A DNA stretch of 64,000 nt from contig VTFK01000246.1 in NCBI GenBank assembly GCA_009617715.1, positions 310,001 through 374,000 on the forward strand, written 5' to 3'. Shown piece after piece: positions 1-14,845 of this stretch. Each line of letters begins with the position of its first letter. Position 1 is the stretch's first letter. A program made the position numbers and the translations under genes. This stretch comes from Plectrocnemia conspersa (Eukaryota > Arthropoda > Insecta > Trichoptera > Polycentropodidae). The notes under the pieces were generated by a model that worked only from the letters and a program-made list of their open reading frames with translations, was not told the DNA's origin and searched no databases.

Positions 1-1980
1 AACCCTTATCGCTTAAAGTTTAAAATCGACCTTTATTATTTCTGAAAAAAATATCAATGCTTCATTGTAATAATATTTTACTCTAGAATAAAAATAATAA
101 TATTTGCATGCATTTTTTCATTCTAAAATATATCAGTTCTCTTAAGTAGATATAAGTAAAATCACTCAACCGAAAATCATTGAAAAATTTGCTTCTGTGA
201 TGGCAAGGCTTATAAAAGCATTGCTTAAAAGGTCCACGATTAAACTTTAAGCTTTATATTGTATTATATGTAATAAAACCTTAGACTTTTTGTCTACCTT
301 CGTAAAATTTTTATACGTTTAAACTTAGTAGAAAATATTTTAAACCAGCATTTTCATGCATTTTCAGAATGATTTTTTAATGTATGATTACTGTGTGCTT
401 TTACTTTTAAATATATCTACTATTAGGATTAAGCAGATGATGTAATGAAGCAACTGCTGTTATTTAACTGCTTTAATATTTAATCAGTGCTGTATTTCAT
501 AAGCTTTTTTATTTTTTTTTTGATCAACTAACTAATATCTTAAACATACTTTAAATATTAATATGCAAAAAAAGCGATTTAGATATCTCAACTCTCGGTA
601 ATTTGTTAAAAATACACTTCTGGACTTCTGTGTAAATTTTATTCTCTACCTTTGTAATACACTTAAAAAATTTAAAATATATGAGTAATAAGCTTATAAA
701 TAACATGTCAATGTAAACTTAAGTATCAAACCCTTTATACTCTTTTCCACTTTCAGTTTAAATATTTTAACGTTCGCCTCACTTCAGAATATTTATTACA
801 TTTAAAATTCACTCTTGGTTCTTTTCTTGCAATAATTCTAACCTATAAAATAAACTTATACACTTTATTTTAAATGAAATTGTTGTAGAATGAATCATAT
901 TTTAATTAAAATAAACGCAACATTTTAATATAAATATTTATATCAACTTTTATAACATACATCTTAATCTTAAACGTTTTGCAATACTGTTGCCTTGATA
1001 ATTTATTCAACTGGTCATAAATAACATGTGTTTAATTAACTTATATAGTTTATAATATAGATAAAATTATAAATTAATTCGAAATTTATTTTTGGGTAAA
1101 ATGAAATATAATATTAGTAAGAATCGCCACTAAAAAACGTTTCTTATTTTTATATTATACATTATTACGTATAAAATATATTCTTGAATAGTTTACTCTT
1201 AAAATTTATAAATTTATTTTATAATGAAACGGCTTCTAATGCGCGATTATATATTATGTATATTATTTTATTGAACTACTCTTCTTGTTGTTTTTTTGCT
1301 ATATTTTCTAATAGGCAGATTTGTAGTATCTCACACTAGCTGCTTGAATACCCCTATCTAAATAAATAAAAATGATATTGCTTATGGTAGCAATACAATT
1401 AATTAAAATACTAAAATATAATTTCTACTGCAAAGAAAATCATGTAATATTAAATGAATTTAAAAGTTTTTCATAATAAAATTGACGATATGTTATTGAA
1501 AATATGTTTGTAGTGTGTAGTCAAATATGCCTTAAATACAATTTTATAAATATTAAATCCGATTGATTTTTCTTTTTCTACGTTAGTCTTCTATATTATA
1601 GACTTATTCTTAAATATGTGAATTAATCCTTTACGAATTATTTGGTTATGCATTCACGAGACACTAATTGATTAATTGATTAGATGGGACGTTTTGTATG
1701 ACATCGTAGTATATAATTTAAAAAATTAGGAACACTTGCAAGCAACGTGGTATCGTCGTTTACTTACTCGCTCGTGTGAAGTTTTATTATACAAGTTATA
1801 AATCCGAAAACTAAAAAGTAAATATTATCCAGTTTACAACAATACACGCGGGCAATATTGCAAAAGTTAAGCAATATCGAAAACACGGCATGGCGTTTAT
1901 TTTCAGTGCGTTTAAATTATATTTACACTGGCAATGTAAATTTGAACAAAGTTAAACGTTGATGGTAATAAATGTAAATA
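1..1980. other. AT-rich noncoding stretch
   Basis: Mostly A/T runs and short poly-T tracts with stop codons in all frames. I see no gene, RNA, transposon end or tandem repeat here. It reads as intron or intergenic DNA. Confidence 0.6.
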
Positions 1981-2330
1981 CGTCAACGTTTCGAACGAGC
2001 GATACGAACAGAGCAAACGAGAGTGAAACGAAAAAGGCAAATGGCGTATAAACACGTCCGACGTCGGTCTTGCCATACTTTGATCCTCCAGAGCGGAATG
2101 GAGACATGGAGAAAAAACAGACAGGACAAAAAGGGCCACAACATACAAAAAGGGCGCGCTGGCAAAAATAAGACGCGAGAATAAGACGGAACGGAAAAGT
2201 GTGAGCGCACCCGGAGACGAACTACTTTATTCGTAAGTTCGTTAAGTCTAGATGTATTATTTTGCGGAATGAAACGTGCGTTTCGCTACGGCGTGACTCA
2301 ATAAGGATTGCCAGGATTTAGACGAAAACG
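1981..2330. other. GC-richer unique block, candidate regulatory element
   Basis: Base composition rises clearly above the AT-rich surroundings. Two overlapping minus-strand open frames of 70-80 codons cross it, but they have no recognisable domain and compete in different frames, which fits a noncoding sequence with few stops. No terminal repeats are visible. A conserved noncoding (cis-regulatory) block is the best guess; an unrecognised exon is not excluded. Confidence 0.3.
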
Positions 2331-3110
2331 AATTTTTCAACGACAATGGAAGTATTGAATTAAGTTAAACATATTGAAAGGGACTATTCATTCATTTGGT
2401 TTTGAAAAGAAAGCTTTCCCTATCGTATCGCAGATAAAAAGCACCTCTGGCTGCAAGGTGTGCTTGAAATGTAAAATTATATACAAATTAAATAATTATT
2501 TTTAAGATAAAAGTGAAAATGTTTATGTTATACAACTGATTTTAATTAATTAGAATAGGCAAACTTTTAACAATATTTTTTTGAGGAGAATATGTAAAAT
2601 CAGACCTAATTAATATAATTGAAATGTATGTATTATAATACCAAGGACCGTGTAAAGTTAATTTGTCATTTACTGTAATGTATAAGTATAATTTTACCTA
2701 ATATTTTGTAAATTATAAAATGTATTTCTTTATTAAATGTAAATTGGACATGAATTTTCATCACTCCCTACTTTTTTGAAAAAACCAGCTTCTGGTATAT
2801 CATAATTATTTTATATATTCATGTCGATAACATAACTTTAAAATAGTAAACGTTTTGTGAATCACGCTGTACTTAAATAACCCAGATTAATTCTAAGATA
2901 GGAAGTGTTTTACATTAACACAGTCATTAATTGTCGATTCGCAGACTACCGATACTACAAAGGATAATTGTGTTTAGAGTGCGAATTTCCCACACAAAGG
3001 AGATGTAAAACATCCAAAGCATTCAAAGTATAGTTTTTGAATAGGCTGTAGCAATCTTCTCGTTTGTCGGTCATTTTTTCAAAACTGAATCTGTTCACGT
3101 AGTAAAGCAA
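2331..3110. other. AT-rich noncoding stretch
   Basis: No open frame with coding character, no repeat and no RNA gene seen. Confidence 0.55.
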
Positions 3111-3114
3111 GCTG

Positions 3115-3360
3115 CTGCAAATATTTCCACGAGACTATCAAATTTTCCGCTTTGAAAATGCTTCCCTACCCGACGCAGGACGACTCCTCCTGGAGGCGTC
3201 TGCTCTCTCTTCCTTTGAGTGCGATCATTTAATTTCCCCGCGGAGTCAAAGCTCGCACGATAGAATTTCGAACGGAAGTATTTCCTAGGTAGACGTACTA
3301 CGTTTGAACGCTCAACCGCCGAACCAAGACCGCAGATGAAACCAATAAAAATAATGCTTA
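3115..3360. other. GC-richer unique block, candidate regulatory element
   Basis: A compact block of mixed composition (for example CGACGCAGGACGACTCC near 3173 and CCCCGCGGAG near 3237) between AT-rich flanks. It has no open frame and no repeat ends. A conserved noncoding element is the most economical reading; this is inference from composition only. Confidence 0.3.
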
Positions 3361-6300
3361 ACCGCTCTTGTGACGTATGTCGTGATTCATAGTATTAAAA
3401 ATAAATATATCGTTTAGCAAAAACGCTTACCAAAAAAATTAAAATAGATTAAAACAAATCTACAAAAGATATTTGTAACGCAGTCACAAAATATGTTTAA
3501 CCATCTTATTTTGGAAGTTATTAACAATATATTTAAACAACAATTTAATTTATCTTTCCATAATAGTCACAGTAAACTAACATGTATTTGGTGAACCTGG
3601 AAACAAGTTTCTTACTGGAGCTTTCAATACCGAATATATTTGTATTATCGAAGAATTTTATAATGCAGAATTAATCATTTTAAAATCTTTTTAATTATAG
3701 GATTAAATTATTATTAGAGAAGATAGGCATAATTTAAAAATTTTCTTTTCAAAATATTTCTTCAAAACGGATCTTTGCATAATTTGTAATACGTCAGTGT
3801 AAAATATTTGAAAACTGTGCAAAATGTTTTTTCTCAAAAAGTTATTTTTGTTAGTACATTTTTTATTGTCAAACAGCTGCTACAGTACTATTTATTTTGT
3901 TGGGTCATCCTGTTATTCCATTTTACTATTTCTTCGATTTCATAAAGAAAGTATATGAGCTATACATATTATGTATGTGAATGACTTTTAATAATTCCAG
4001 TTCCCTATAGAAATCGACTGATGGTCGAATGACACTGCACAAATAACATGCTAAGATTATATATAGACTAAGTGTTGTGGCATGTGAACAAAAACCTTTA
4101 GATTTATTTTCATTAATAAAATAAATATTTATTTGAAAATTATATTAAAAAAATATATTTTTTTATCTACGTGTTGAAAAAAAATAATGAATAATGCCTC
4201 TTATATCGTTAATTCTTAGAATAAATATTAAAATATTGCTTAAGAGCTTGAAATTAACTTATTTAGTCGATATTATTATAATATTTATTTTTGTTGAATT
4301 TACAAGATATCTTGTGAGTGTTCACGATTACAAATTAAGAATTGTAATATAAAATATCAACTTAAATGAAAGATAAAGCAATTTACTAACTTATTTTTAT
4401 TAATAGAAATGCATAATAATATAAGATCATGAACTGGATTTATTTTTATCACAGTGTTATCGCAACGCGCAAAATGTATTTTTTTCAGAAAAGACATACA
4501 TTTTTTAGATGTTAAAATGATCTTTCTTTCAGAACAGTTATACTTTTATATAAAATTAATTTACAATCAGTCGTTCATTAAAGAGTAACTACTTATTCTT
4601 CAATACCTTTCTATTGTCCAAAAATTTAGTTAATCGTTTCCTATTTATTATTAATTCATCTTTCATCATTCGGCGAATTTTGTCACAGTAATAAACTATA
4701 AGTTTTCAACTTTATTTTATTGACGTTTAGAACGTTTTGTTGCCTTCATAAATAATATAAGTGTGGTTTATTATTAATCGTGCAGTAGAATTTTATTTTA
4801 TAATAAATAAACGTAGGGTATTTCAATATATTTTTGACCGAAATGATCTATCCATTTATTATAAATGTTTTATTGTTTTAAATAGTTAAAATAATAAAAC
4901 AATAAATTATTAAATATATATTCTTAATATATATACGTATGATATAAATTTAGCGGAATCTGTGAAGAGAAATAAAAAAAACAATCTTATTTCCGCCTGC
5001 GTAATGGTTTGATACTTTGATAAATATATTGTCGGTAATATATATTTTTTCACATAAAATGTACAATAACTAATGATAAAAAGAAATTTTAAAAGCATAG
5101 GTGCCTATATTATAAAAAATATTAATATATAATATAAATCAATCATAATTTATCGTCACGTTTGCTTATTACTCGTTAATAGCATTGTATTCATCTTAAT
5201 ATTTAATTATATAAGTGCTCTACATATATAGCGACATCATACGACTAATTTCATAAGTAATATTTAATTTAATAAAATATACACATACAATAAGTATTTA
5301 TAAAAAATTCCTAACACTCAATAAAATTATACATCATAAAAACTTATTTTATATTCCATTAAAAACTTTTTGCCCTTTTTTTTGGAACTCGTAAAGTATG
5401 TATTTTTTAAAAGTTTTGTAAATTTCTTCATTGAATTGAAATAATAAAAACAGAAACACAATGAGTTTTTATTTTCATAAAATGTTTTATTAAAATATTT
5501 CTTAACGTAAAGATTATATACAAATATAATATAATTCTTAGAATATAGAAAAAATATATGTATTTATTATATATACTTACTACAAAAAAATTTTAAATTC
5601 ATTAAAAGCAAGCGTTTTCAATTATATATTTTTCCTCTGAATTTTCGTTAATGCTTCTTTCGTTAATACTCGGAACAAAATCTGAATCCCGGATTAAAAA
5701 CGTCAAATGTAATAATTTCTTAGAGATTTAAGGGTGTTTTATTTACTAATGATAATAAATTAAATATTTTAATACACGAAAAAGTATCGAATTAAACATC
5801 TCGTATTTGTTTATCACAAAAGCGGCAGTCAGGCTTTAACCAATTTAAATGGAAATTGGCTACTGAGTCTTAGTATGGGGTGAAATCGCCTCCCTCTTTG
5901 CCACTAGCATCAAACCATGATAGCATATAGTATAGTAGGTAGCAACAATTTGACCCGAAGGATTTCTAGCCTTACCCAACATACATCACTAACCCACAAT
6001 AATGTACGAAGGCAGTTAAAGCTGCCATCGTAGTAATTAATTATAAATTTAAAATTTCTCAACTTCAAATACCGTATACAGCGGGAATTAATTGTGCATA
6101 AGTAAACTTTATTGTGAAACAATAAAAATATATATATATTTAATTTTACTTTAAGACTAGTAACATTAAATAAATGTACTAAATGCTATAAATATATTCG
6201 AATAAAACATATTTTAATTATAAAAGTTATTATTTATACCAATATACAGTCATCATTCACTTCGTCATCACATAGGTCAAACTAGATAAAACATTTATTA

Positions 6301-6940
6301 TGCACATATTCATAGTCATCTAATATATTGCGTTTGGAAGTATACAAGTAAATTTAAATTAAAATAACTTCAGGTTATTCAAAATAGTACCATAAAAAAA
6401 TATTAAATTTTTTTTTCTAAAATTTAAGAATAAGAAAACTAACATTTTGCATATAACATATATTTTGCATATAACATATTCAACCAAAATATGATATAAT
6501 ATTAATAAGCAAAAAATGCTACAGGGAAAATCGATTATAATTTGTACTAAATTAAAATTTAGAAAACAGCTACATAAATATGATATTACATCTGCTGATG
6601 AATTAAACATCTCTCAAGCATTTTCTGTAAAGCTTGACAAAAATAATTTAAAATATGTTGCATTTAAATATTTAATGATTTAACAAAACTAACTAGAAAT
6701 AATTGCAACGACATCAAAAAATAATTTAAAAATAAATTAATTTTACTAATGAAATACAATTAATTTATTAAACAATATATTATTAAATCACTATATAATT
6801 TTTTTTTTATTTCTTTGAACATCCCAGTTATTTTTATTATTTGTTATTTTAAAATATCAAATTTAAATAAAATTAGGTTCAGTGTATTTTTATATATTTC
6901 TAAATAACTACGTATTAAATTTAGTATTTTATTGTACAGA
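3361..6940. other. AT-rich noncoding stretch
   Basis: Very AT-rich, with poly-A/T and ATATAT runs. Small minus-strand frames at 4910-5098, 5910-6122 and 6359-6610 are low-complexity F/I/Y/L translations without domains. The one structured item is the 18 bp tandem duplication listed separately at 6444. Confidence 0.55.
6444..6479. repeat. Perfect 18 bp tandem duplication
   Basis: The unit ATTTTGCATATAACATAT occurs twice head to tail with no mismatch. This is a recent local slippage duplication in AT-rich DNA; no function is suggested. Confidence 0.9.
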
Positions 6941-6944
6941 ATTG

Positions 6945-8985
6945 AAACATGAATTTCAAACTCGTTTCAAACACGAACAATTTGTTTTCAAAAAGCAAGA
7001 ACTATTTAAGATGCGTTTTCAAAAACAATTACCAACAGTTTATGATAATTGCAGCGGTTTATGATAATTAATCATTACAACAAGTGCTCATTTATATTTG
7101 AACTCAAACAAAAGTTTTAGTTGCGATTCAAAAATCAAACATTGCAAACTTGTGCATAATCATAAACGCCTTAAATGTAGAGTGTACAAAAGTTAGTTAA
7201 CTGCAAATGTAACACACACATTTAAAAGTTGTTGGGAACGAACTTTTGTTTTCAAAAAAAACAAGCAATTAATTTAAGTTTTAAATAACAAAAGTTTAAC
7301 CAGCGAAGCATGTTATTTGCAAAATTAAGCATTATTACATATGCACGTTTGTTTTCAAACACAAACAAAAGTTTTAGTACCGATTAAAAAACAACAATTG
7401 CAAACTTGTGCACCTAAATAAGTTTGCAAAAGTAAGTATTACTGTAATTGTAACGCACACATTTTAATGTTGTTACTAACGTATTATTGTTTGCAAAAAC
7501 TAACAAGCACGTAAATTGTGTTTTTATACATAAATAAAAGTTTAATTTAAGAATTGAAAAACAAACATTGCAAAACGCGTTTACAAAAGTTAGTTAAACT
7601 GCAAATTAAATACACACATTAAACAATTGTTACGAATGTATTTTTGTTTTCAAAAACAAGCAAGCGTTTTAAATATGTTTTTAGAAACAAAAATTGCATC
7701 ACCAAATTATGTAATTTGCAAAATCAAACATTAAAATATGTGCACGATTGTTTGTTAACACAAATAAAAGTTTTAGTTGCGATTCGAAAAACGGCAATTG
7801 CAAACTTGTGCACCAACATAAACGCGTTAAATGTAAAGTTCGCAATAGTAAATTAAACTCTGATGTAACCCACACATTTTAATGTTGTTACAATCGTATT
7901 GAATATTGCAAATATAAATTACTTTAGGCGCACGCTTGTTTTGAAATACAAACGAGCATTTAAGTTGCACTTTTAAAAACAGAACCTAATCCAGCTGTTC
8001 TGAAAAGAATTCTTTTTTTGTTGCAAATTAAATTTGCGCTTGTAAAATGTTAAAGTGTGTAAGTAACAAGATACCCTGGATTAACATTTGATTTTAAAAG
8101 TGCAACTTTAATGCTTGTTTATATTTCAAAACAAGCTTACGCTTGTTTGGGTGTGTTATTTTTATTTTTACTTGATCTAACTTTTGTACTTTTAACGTAG
8201 TTATGTTATTGCACAATTTTACAATGTTTATTAATTAAAACTTTTATTTCTTTTTGCGTTGCAAAACAAAAAACCGCTTAAAAATGTGTAAGTGTTAGTT
8301 ACATTTGCACTTAAATAAACTTTTGTACCTTTTTAATTTATCGTGTTTATGTTGGTCCACAGGTTAATAATTTAATTTTTTTAAAACGCAAATTATATTC
8401 TTGTTTGTGTTGCAAAACAAACATTCGCTTTTATATTTGTTAAAAGTGTGCTAGTTAAAACTGCAATTTTAATGTTTGTTTGCATTTAAAAACAGGCGTG
8501 AGCCTGTAAAAACGTTTAGGTTTGTACCTGTAACTTTTGAACGTATGTTGATGCGCAATTTAACAATGCTTATATTTTAGAACGAAACCTGGTTTTCTCA
8601 TTCTCTTAACGTTTTACGTTAAATTTTAAGTTACACATATTTGCAGGTAAATTAACTTTTGCACACTTTAAATTTAACGCGTTGGTGCAAAAGTTACATA
8701 ACAATGTTTATTTTTATAAACAAAATTTTGTATGTGTTACAAAACTAACATGCGTTTGTAATAACGTTTAAGTGTGTAAGTTGCATTTAAACTTACTTTT
8801 ATACACTTTAACCCGTTTATGTCGGTGAACAAGCTTACGATATTTACTTTTTTATAACGCAGCGTAAAGTCTGGTTAAAAATAAACGTTAATTGTAATAA
8901 AAACCGTTGGATTAACATTTTATCCTAAAAGTGCAACTTTAATGTTTTTTTGTGTTTAAAAACCAACTTGCACATTTTTTTTATT
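6945..8985. repeat. Foldback-like inverted repeat with tandemly repeated arms
   Basis: The left arm (about 6945-7978) is built from degenerate units of roughly 160-260 bp. Landmarks are GCAAACTTGTGCA (7143, 7401, 7800) and a CACACATTTTAATGTTGTTA-like block (7214, 7455, 7613, 7869). The right arm (about 8092-8985) carries the same landmarks in reverse complement, for example near 8345, 8547, 8680 and 8818. The best innermost pair is 7935-7978 against 8092-8135: 44 bp, with 3 mismatches by eye, separated by 113 bp. No transposase-like frame lies in the spacer and I could not define exact outer ends or a target duplication. Foldback-type transposons are known to have long inverted termini made of tandem subrepeats, so a decayed foldback element is the closest match. 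An inverted satellite array or a hairpin-RNA source are alternatives. Confidence 0.75.
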
Positions 8986-8989
8986 ATAG

Positions 8990-10103
<1,114 letters not shown>

Positions 10104-10309
10104 AACGCACTGGAAATACTAACGAGCTAAATTGTTTGGTTATCTCATAATTATAAACTTAATTTTCATGCCGTTCAAACGTTGTATACAATATTTGATA
10201 ACAAAACAACGCATATTTACTTTCTTCTATATACGCATACCAGGCAGATTGAGGTTTTCAATACACGCTTTAAATCGATTATAAATTAAACAACAATCGT
10301 TATCAATAT

Positions 10310-11520
10310 TAGCTCAAGCGAAGCAATTACGCTGAAAATTGAAAAGCTGAAGAACGTCAATAAAGGTCAAACTGAATATACCGGTAAATCTATAATAATG
10401 AAGGCGGATTGTCAAATCTTGGTATTCAAGACATTTAGTCTGTAATGTTACGTATATATATATTTATACAATCAAATTTACATGTCAAAATTCAAAATTA
10501 AGTTCTTCTGCCAAGTTTTATATGTCAATGTTTATGGTAAAGCTTGGTTGAGATTTTTGACTATCAGTCGAGCGTCTTAATAATTTGGGTCATAATAGAA
10601 GTACCATTGAACAAATACACCGAGCCGAGAAAAATTTCCAAAGAAGAAATATTGCTTAGCTACTTTCCTGGATTCAGACATTCGACAAAATGTGACATAT
10701 GGGATTAAAATATAAAATAAAATAGGCACTACCTCACCATGTATGTATATATATGAAATCATAAAGTCATATCTGAATGAAAGACCTTTTATAGTAAAAT
10801 AGCAAGAAAAAAAATTCTCTGTTTGTCAAATAAAATCTGGAGAACTTCAGGTCAGTGTATTATGGTCAAGACTGTACTTAATATATTATACATCTATTAT
10901 ACATCAGACTACCTGCACCAACTTTGCTAAAGAAACAGTTATAATGGCTTCTCATGAAAATCTGGATACAACATTTTTTATATTCAAGTTAATCTCAATA
11001 AAATACAAAAATGACAACGTATTTAGAGAATAAAAGAAAAATAGTTTAACTATATCCTTATTACATTTACTATGACAAAGAAAATGTGTACCTCCGAATG
11101 ATTAAATTACGTAATAATTTGAAAAATATTTGGGAAAACACCTTGACAGAAGGTTAACATAGAAAACCCATATTTGGAGTGAAAAAACACTGGCTAACAG
11201 GAAAAACTTTTCAACTGACAGTGGAGCATAAGCTACTCGTATTCAAACTTATCCTTGAGCCAATTTAAATGAACGGTATTAAACTTTGGGGATCAGAAAA
11301 AAACTCTCACATGGAAATAATTCAGAGTTCGCAAAATAAAATTTTAAGAGTGATATTTGATGCTCAGTGGTATGTCCCAAACTGTCTTATACACAAAAGA
11401 ATAAAAATAAAAATTGTCAAAAAATGCAAGACAAAAATGCATCTAAAGATTGGAGAACATCCAAATTTGCTAATGATTTGCCGGAAGGTTGAAGAGCAAA
11501 ATTAAAAATCATCCATTTAA
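10310..11520 (+). pseudogene. Jockey-type non-LTR retrotransposon, ORF2 reverse transcriptase remnant
   Basis: A decayed reverse transcriptase can be followed through many stops and frameshifts. In order: LKNVNKG..EYTGKS (about 10345, the N-terminal K-APG.D.ITGK region); STIEQIHR (about 10600); a motif A remnant TFDKM.HMGLKYKIK (about 10675-10720), with FLD in the neighbouring frame, followed by ALPHHV; IKSGELQ.SVLWSRLYLIY (about 10840-10890); the catalytic FADD block, now FAKE (10923-10934), in TNFAKETVIMASHEN; LDRRLT.KTHIW (about 11140-11175); and the C-terminal ILEPI.MNGIKLWGS then WYVPNCLIHK (about 11255-11400). This order is typical of jockey-clade ORF2. Both catalytic aspartates of the FADD motif are lost, so it is dead. 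The 5' part, including the endonuclease domain, was not found. The last frame stops at 11503-11505. Confidence 0.87.
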
Positions 11521-14440
11521 GATTTAAAGGAGTTTTACTAAATTTTAGGACTGAAACACAAATTGCAGAAAAAATATTTAATCTATAAATTAAATTGTTT
11601 ATATGATTGTAGGACTCAAGGTATAAGATTTGAACCTTAACATTTTAATTATAAAGTACTGTTTTTTAATACATGATATAAAAAAGACCCACAAAATAAA
11701 CTAACCTATAATAGTTCATATGCTCAGAATGTCTTGAATGTTTACTCAATATCACGCTAAATAATTGCGAACTTACTACACTCTATTGAAGCACGATAAT
11801 ACACCTTATGTACAATTTGAACCAAAGATAGGCTTAGTGCCTATAATACACGTACCATCTGTTCAATGTTCCGGTGATGAAAAATCATGCCAACATATCA
11901 TACCACCCGTGTCGAATGATATCAGATCAATATTTCATAAAGCCTGTATATGCCGTATTGAGTTTGAAAGTGGGTCAGTGGGTAATATGCTTATCATGGA
12001 CAGTTCCGCGCTTTTATCGGCCTCAGATTAATGATTTTTTTGTGTTGTTTTTGACTTAAAGCTTTCTCTCTCTCTCTCTCTTTCTCCATAAATACGTACA
12101 TTTATATCACATAATATACGATATGTGAAAAATGAGCTGGCGCCAACATTTTCACGTTTATCGCTTAAACGTCAATATGAAATATAATATGAAATACTGT
12201 TATGTATTATTTTACCTGGAACACATCAATAAAGTATTACATTATATTACTACCTCTTATATACGTAGTATATATAGGTATTCGTCAAAAACTTTGCGCC
12301 ATAAGATTTCGGTAACAATGGATATTTGATAAGTAATTCATGATAATACGAGAAAAAACGATGGAAACTCGAAGAATATTCGAATACTCGTCCCAAATTA
12401 TATATAAATTTATCATTCATTCAACAAAAGTTTCAGAAACTTTTATGTTTCAGAGAGAAAATCGTATTGATTAGCATTTTTATAAAAAAAAATAAACGTA
12501 AGAATAATTTTAAATTTCATAAGTATTATATAAGATTATTAAATTAAAGTTGATCTAAAAAGTATATTCTCTACAATTATTTGAGTAGAGAAAGTATAAA
12601 AATATTTTTTTTTAATTTATAATCTATTAATTAGGAAATTTTCCTAAATTTATTTTTATATTTTATAATATGTATTTGTATTTGTAATACTTTACCGATG
12701 TTAATTATATGAAATGATTTTTACCATTTTTCATATATTTATTGGTATTGGCATAATAAGAAAAAGAACATCTGTCAGTTGAGCACAATAATATACATCG
12801 TTTTGCGACAAAGTTTAAAGTCTGCTTAGAGAAGTATAGGAATGACAAAATTGAAATGTTAAAAGCTAGTAATATCGACTGACATAAAATCAGCTAATTA
12901 AAATCTGCCTAAAGCTCAGATTTGTTACTGGTTAATCAATATTTGTAATGTATCTATATGCCATATTTTTTCTATAGTACACATTCAATATATTCGCTTT
13001 CATTTTTTGTTGATGTAAGCTTTTATAATAATATGCTTTGATTTAGGGAGAGCCGCAATATTGCTAATAAAATTTTAATTTTTGGGATATCACGAGTATA
13101 CGAGATAAAAAGGATCGGCTCGGGAGACTGAAATAGAGCTGAAATATTACATGAGATCAAGTGCTAATTAATTAGTAAAAAAAAACGTATCTCTTATTTT
13201 TCAGGTATGAGCGTATTAAACGTAGCTGATACTTAGTAGTTTTGTTTTTCTATAGTTTATGAGTCAAAAACTTTGTCTATATTTAGCAACTATAGACCCG
13301 TATTTTTTTAGCTCCGTTAAACTATTTAACCAAAGATCCTTTGAAACGCATAGAATTATTTTTTCGAATAATTTTATAATTAATAATTTTTTCAAACATT
13401 AATTATGTAAAGGATAATACAATTAGTTTATGATAACTACATATAACACATGATGCACATGTGTCTAAGCACGTGCCAAATGCGTTATACCCGGCAGTTT
13501 ATAATTATACGGAATTTAGTTTGACTGAAGAATAAAAAAACACTTCTCCAACGACATAAATTGTACAATCGGTACGTTTAAATTCCAATCAAAAGTTATC
13601 CATTAAATTGTTTAAAATTTATTAGCCATCACGAATTTAAAAATGAGAGATTATTTCGGCATATTTTTTTATTTGTTGCTTACATACATATACATAAAAT
13701 ATATACATATACATAAATAAAATTTTACTTATTTGCTAGCTTATTATTATTTAAAATTAAATATATATTCTTTATCGAAACGTATAATGGATACGTTAAG
13801 ACGTTAATGTATTTAAATCACAACATTAGCTATTTATATAGTGATTTTGATATTGAAAACAATTATTTAAAATATTATTACAATTAATAATAGTAATCAA
13901 AAATAATATTTAAAATATCCCCACAAGCGATTTTGGGTTAATTAATTTAACGGTTAATGTCGCAAACGAGTATACGTAATAATAAACGATACGTTATATT
14001 CGGCAAAGGTCAGTGTATGAAAAAGGTCACTAAAATTTTATGTTTATTTCAATTATACCTTTAGCGGTTCGGGTCGATTGTTTCCTTTAGTAATTTTACG
14101 CACGAACAATATTTGCGTTGTTTGTTCATTTTTTTTCTATACCGTAAAAAATATACATATAGTAAATTTTTAAATAAAAATGTAAGCAAGAGGGAGTCAG
14201 AAAGAGGTCGAAATAGACAATCAATCACTTATAAATAAAAACCTTTAAATAAAGCGAGGGCCAATCAATCTTACCTCGAAATGGTTATCGATTATATAAA
14301 GTGAAAAAAGACTGAAAAATATTTCAAAAATATGTTTTTTCCTCCGTAATACTAACGAGGTAGATTGAATATTTTACTTGATTTTACGATTATACTTCCG
14401 TTTGCTACTCTTATAATAAATTCAAAATAGTAGATTCAGA
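11521..14440. other. AT-rich noncoding stretch with one unassigned frame
   Basis: Downstream of the LINE remnant. An 88-codon plus-strand frame at 11765-12031 (ends SSALLSASD) has fairly varied composition but no domain I recognise, and a second frame overlaps it at 11874-12059; it may be LINE-flanking or unrelated DNA. A CT-rich microsatellite sits at 12062-12087. The remainder shows nothing. Confidence 0.45.
12062..12087. repeat. (CT)n-rich microsatellite
   Basis: A short CTTTCTCTCT...TTTCTCC pyrimidine run on the plus strand (GA-rich on minus). Simple repeat, no further inference. Confidence 0.9.
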
Positions 14441-14845
14441 CAGAGCATTTTTTACGTTTCACGTAGATCCGGTTTTGAATTTCCAATAGCCATTTTGATT
14501 GAACGCTCTAGATGCGGTGCCCGAGGTTGTTATTTAAGTTATTCGCGATAAGACAAATATTGCACCAAGAGGTCACCTAGACTTAGCATATTTTTCAATA
14601 GACGACAAAGCCATTGTGTGGCTTGGCAGGTGGTCCAAAGAGATGGTTTTCGCTTGCGGCAAACTTAAAGAACCTTTGCATCTGATAACATCTCAAAGAT
14701 TTACTCTGGCCTCAGGCGGAACCAAAGGGAATTTAAAATTGCGACAGCTACCGCAGCTCTATGCCGCCTTAAACGATAAATTCATATTTATGTACGTTGT
14801 TTTATTTGCGACTCTGCTGCAAGACTTGCACGTGAATTGAGAGCA
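14440..14845 (+). other. GC-richer block with unassigned open frame
   Basis: A mixed-composition block containing an open frame of about 100 codons, from just after an in-frame TAA near 14540 to a stop at 14838-14840. The frame begins VIRDKTNIAPRGHLDLAY, with the first ATG only at 14643 (MVFACGKLKEPLHL). Codon composition looks more protein-like than most frames nearby, but I recognise no family, and there is no strong splice acceptor or start context. It may be an old exon, a transposon fragment or a conserved noncoding block that lacks stops by chance. Confidence 0.3.

Noticed and set aside
6945..8985. CRISPR-like array
   Set aside because: Units are long, degenerate and inverted between arms, and the DNA is eukaryotic in character; no regular short repeats and spacers.
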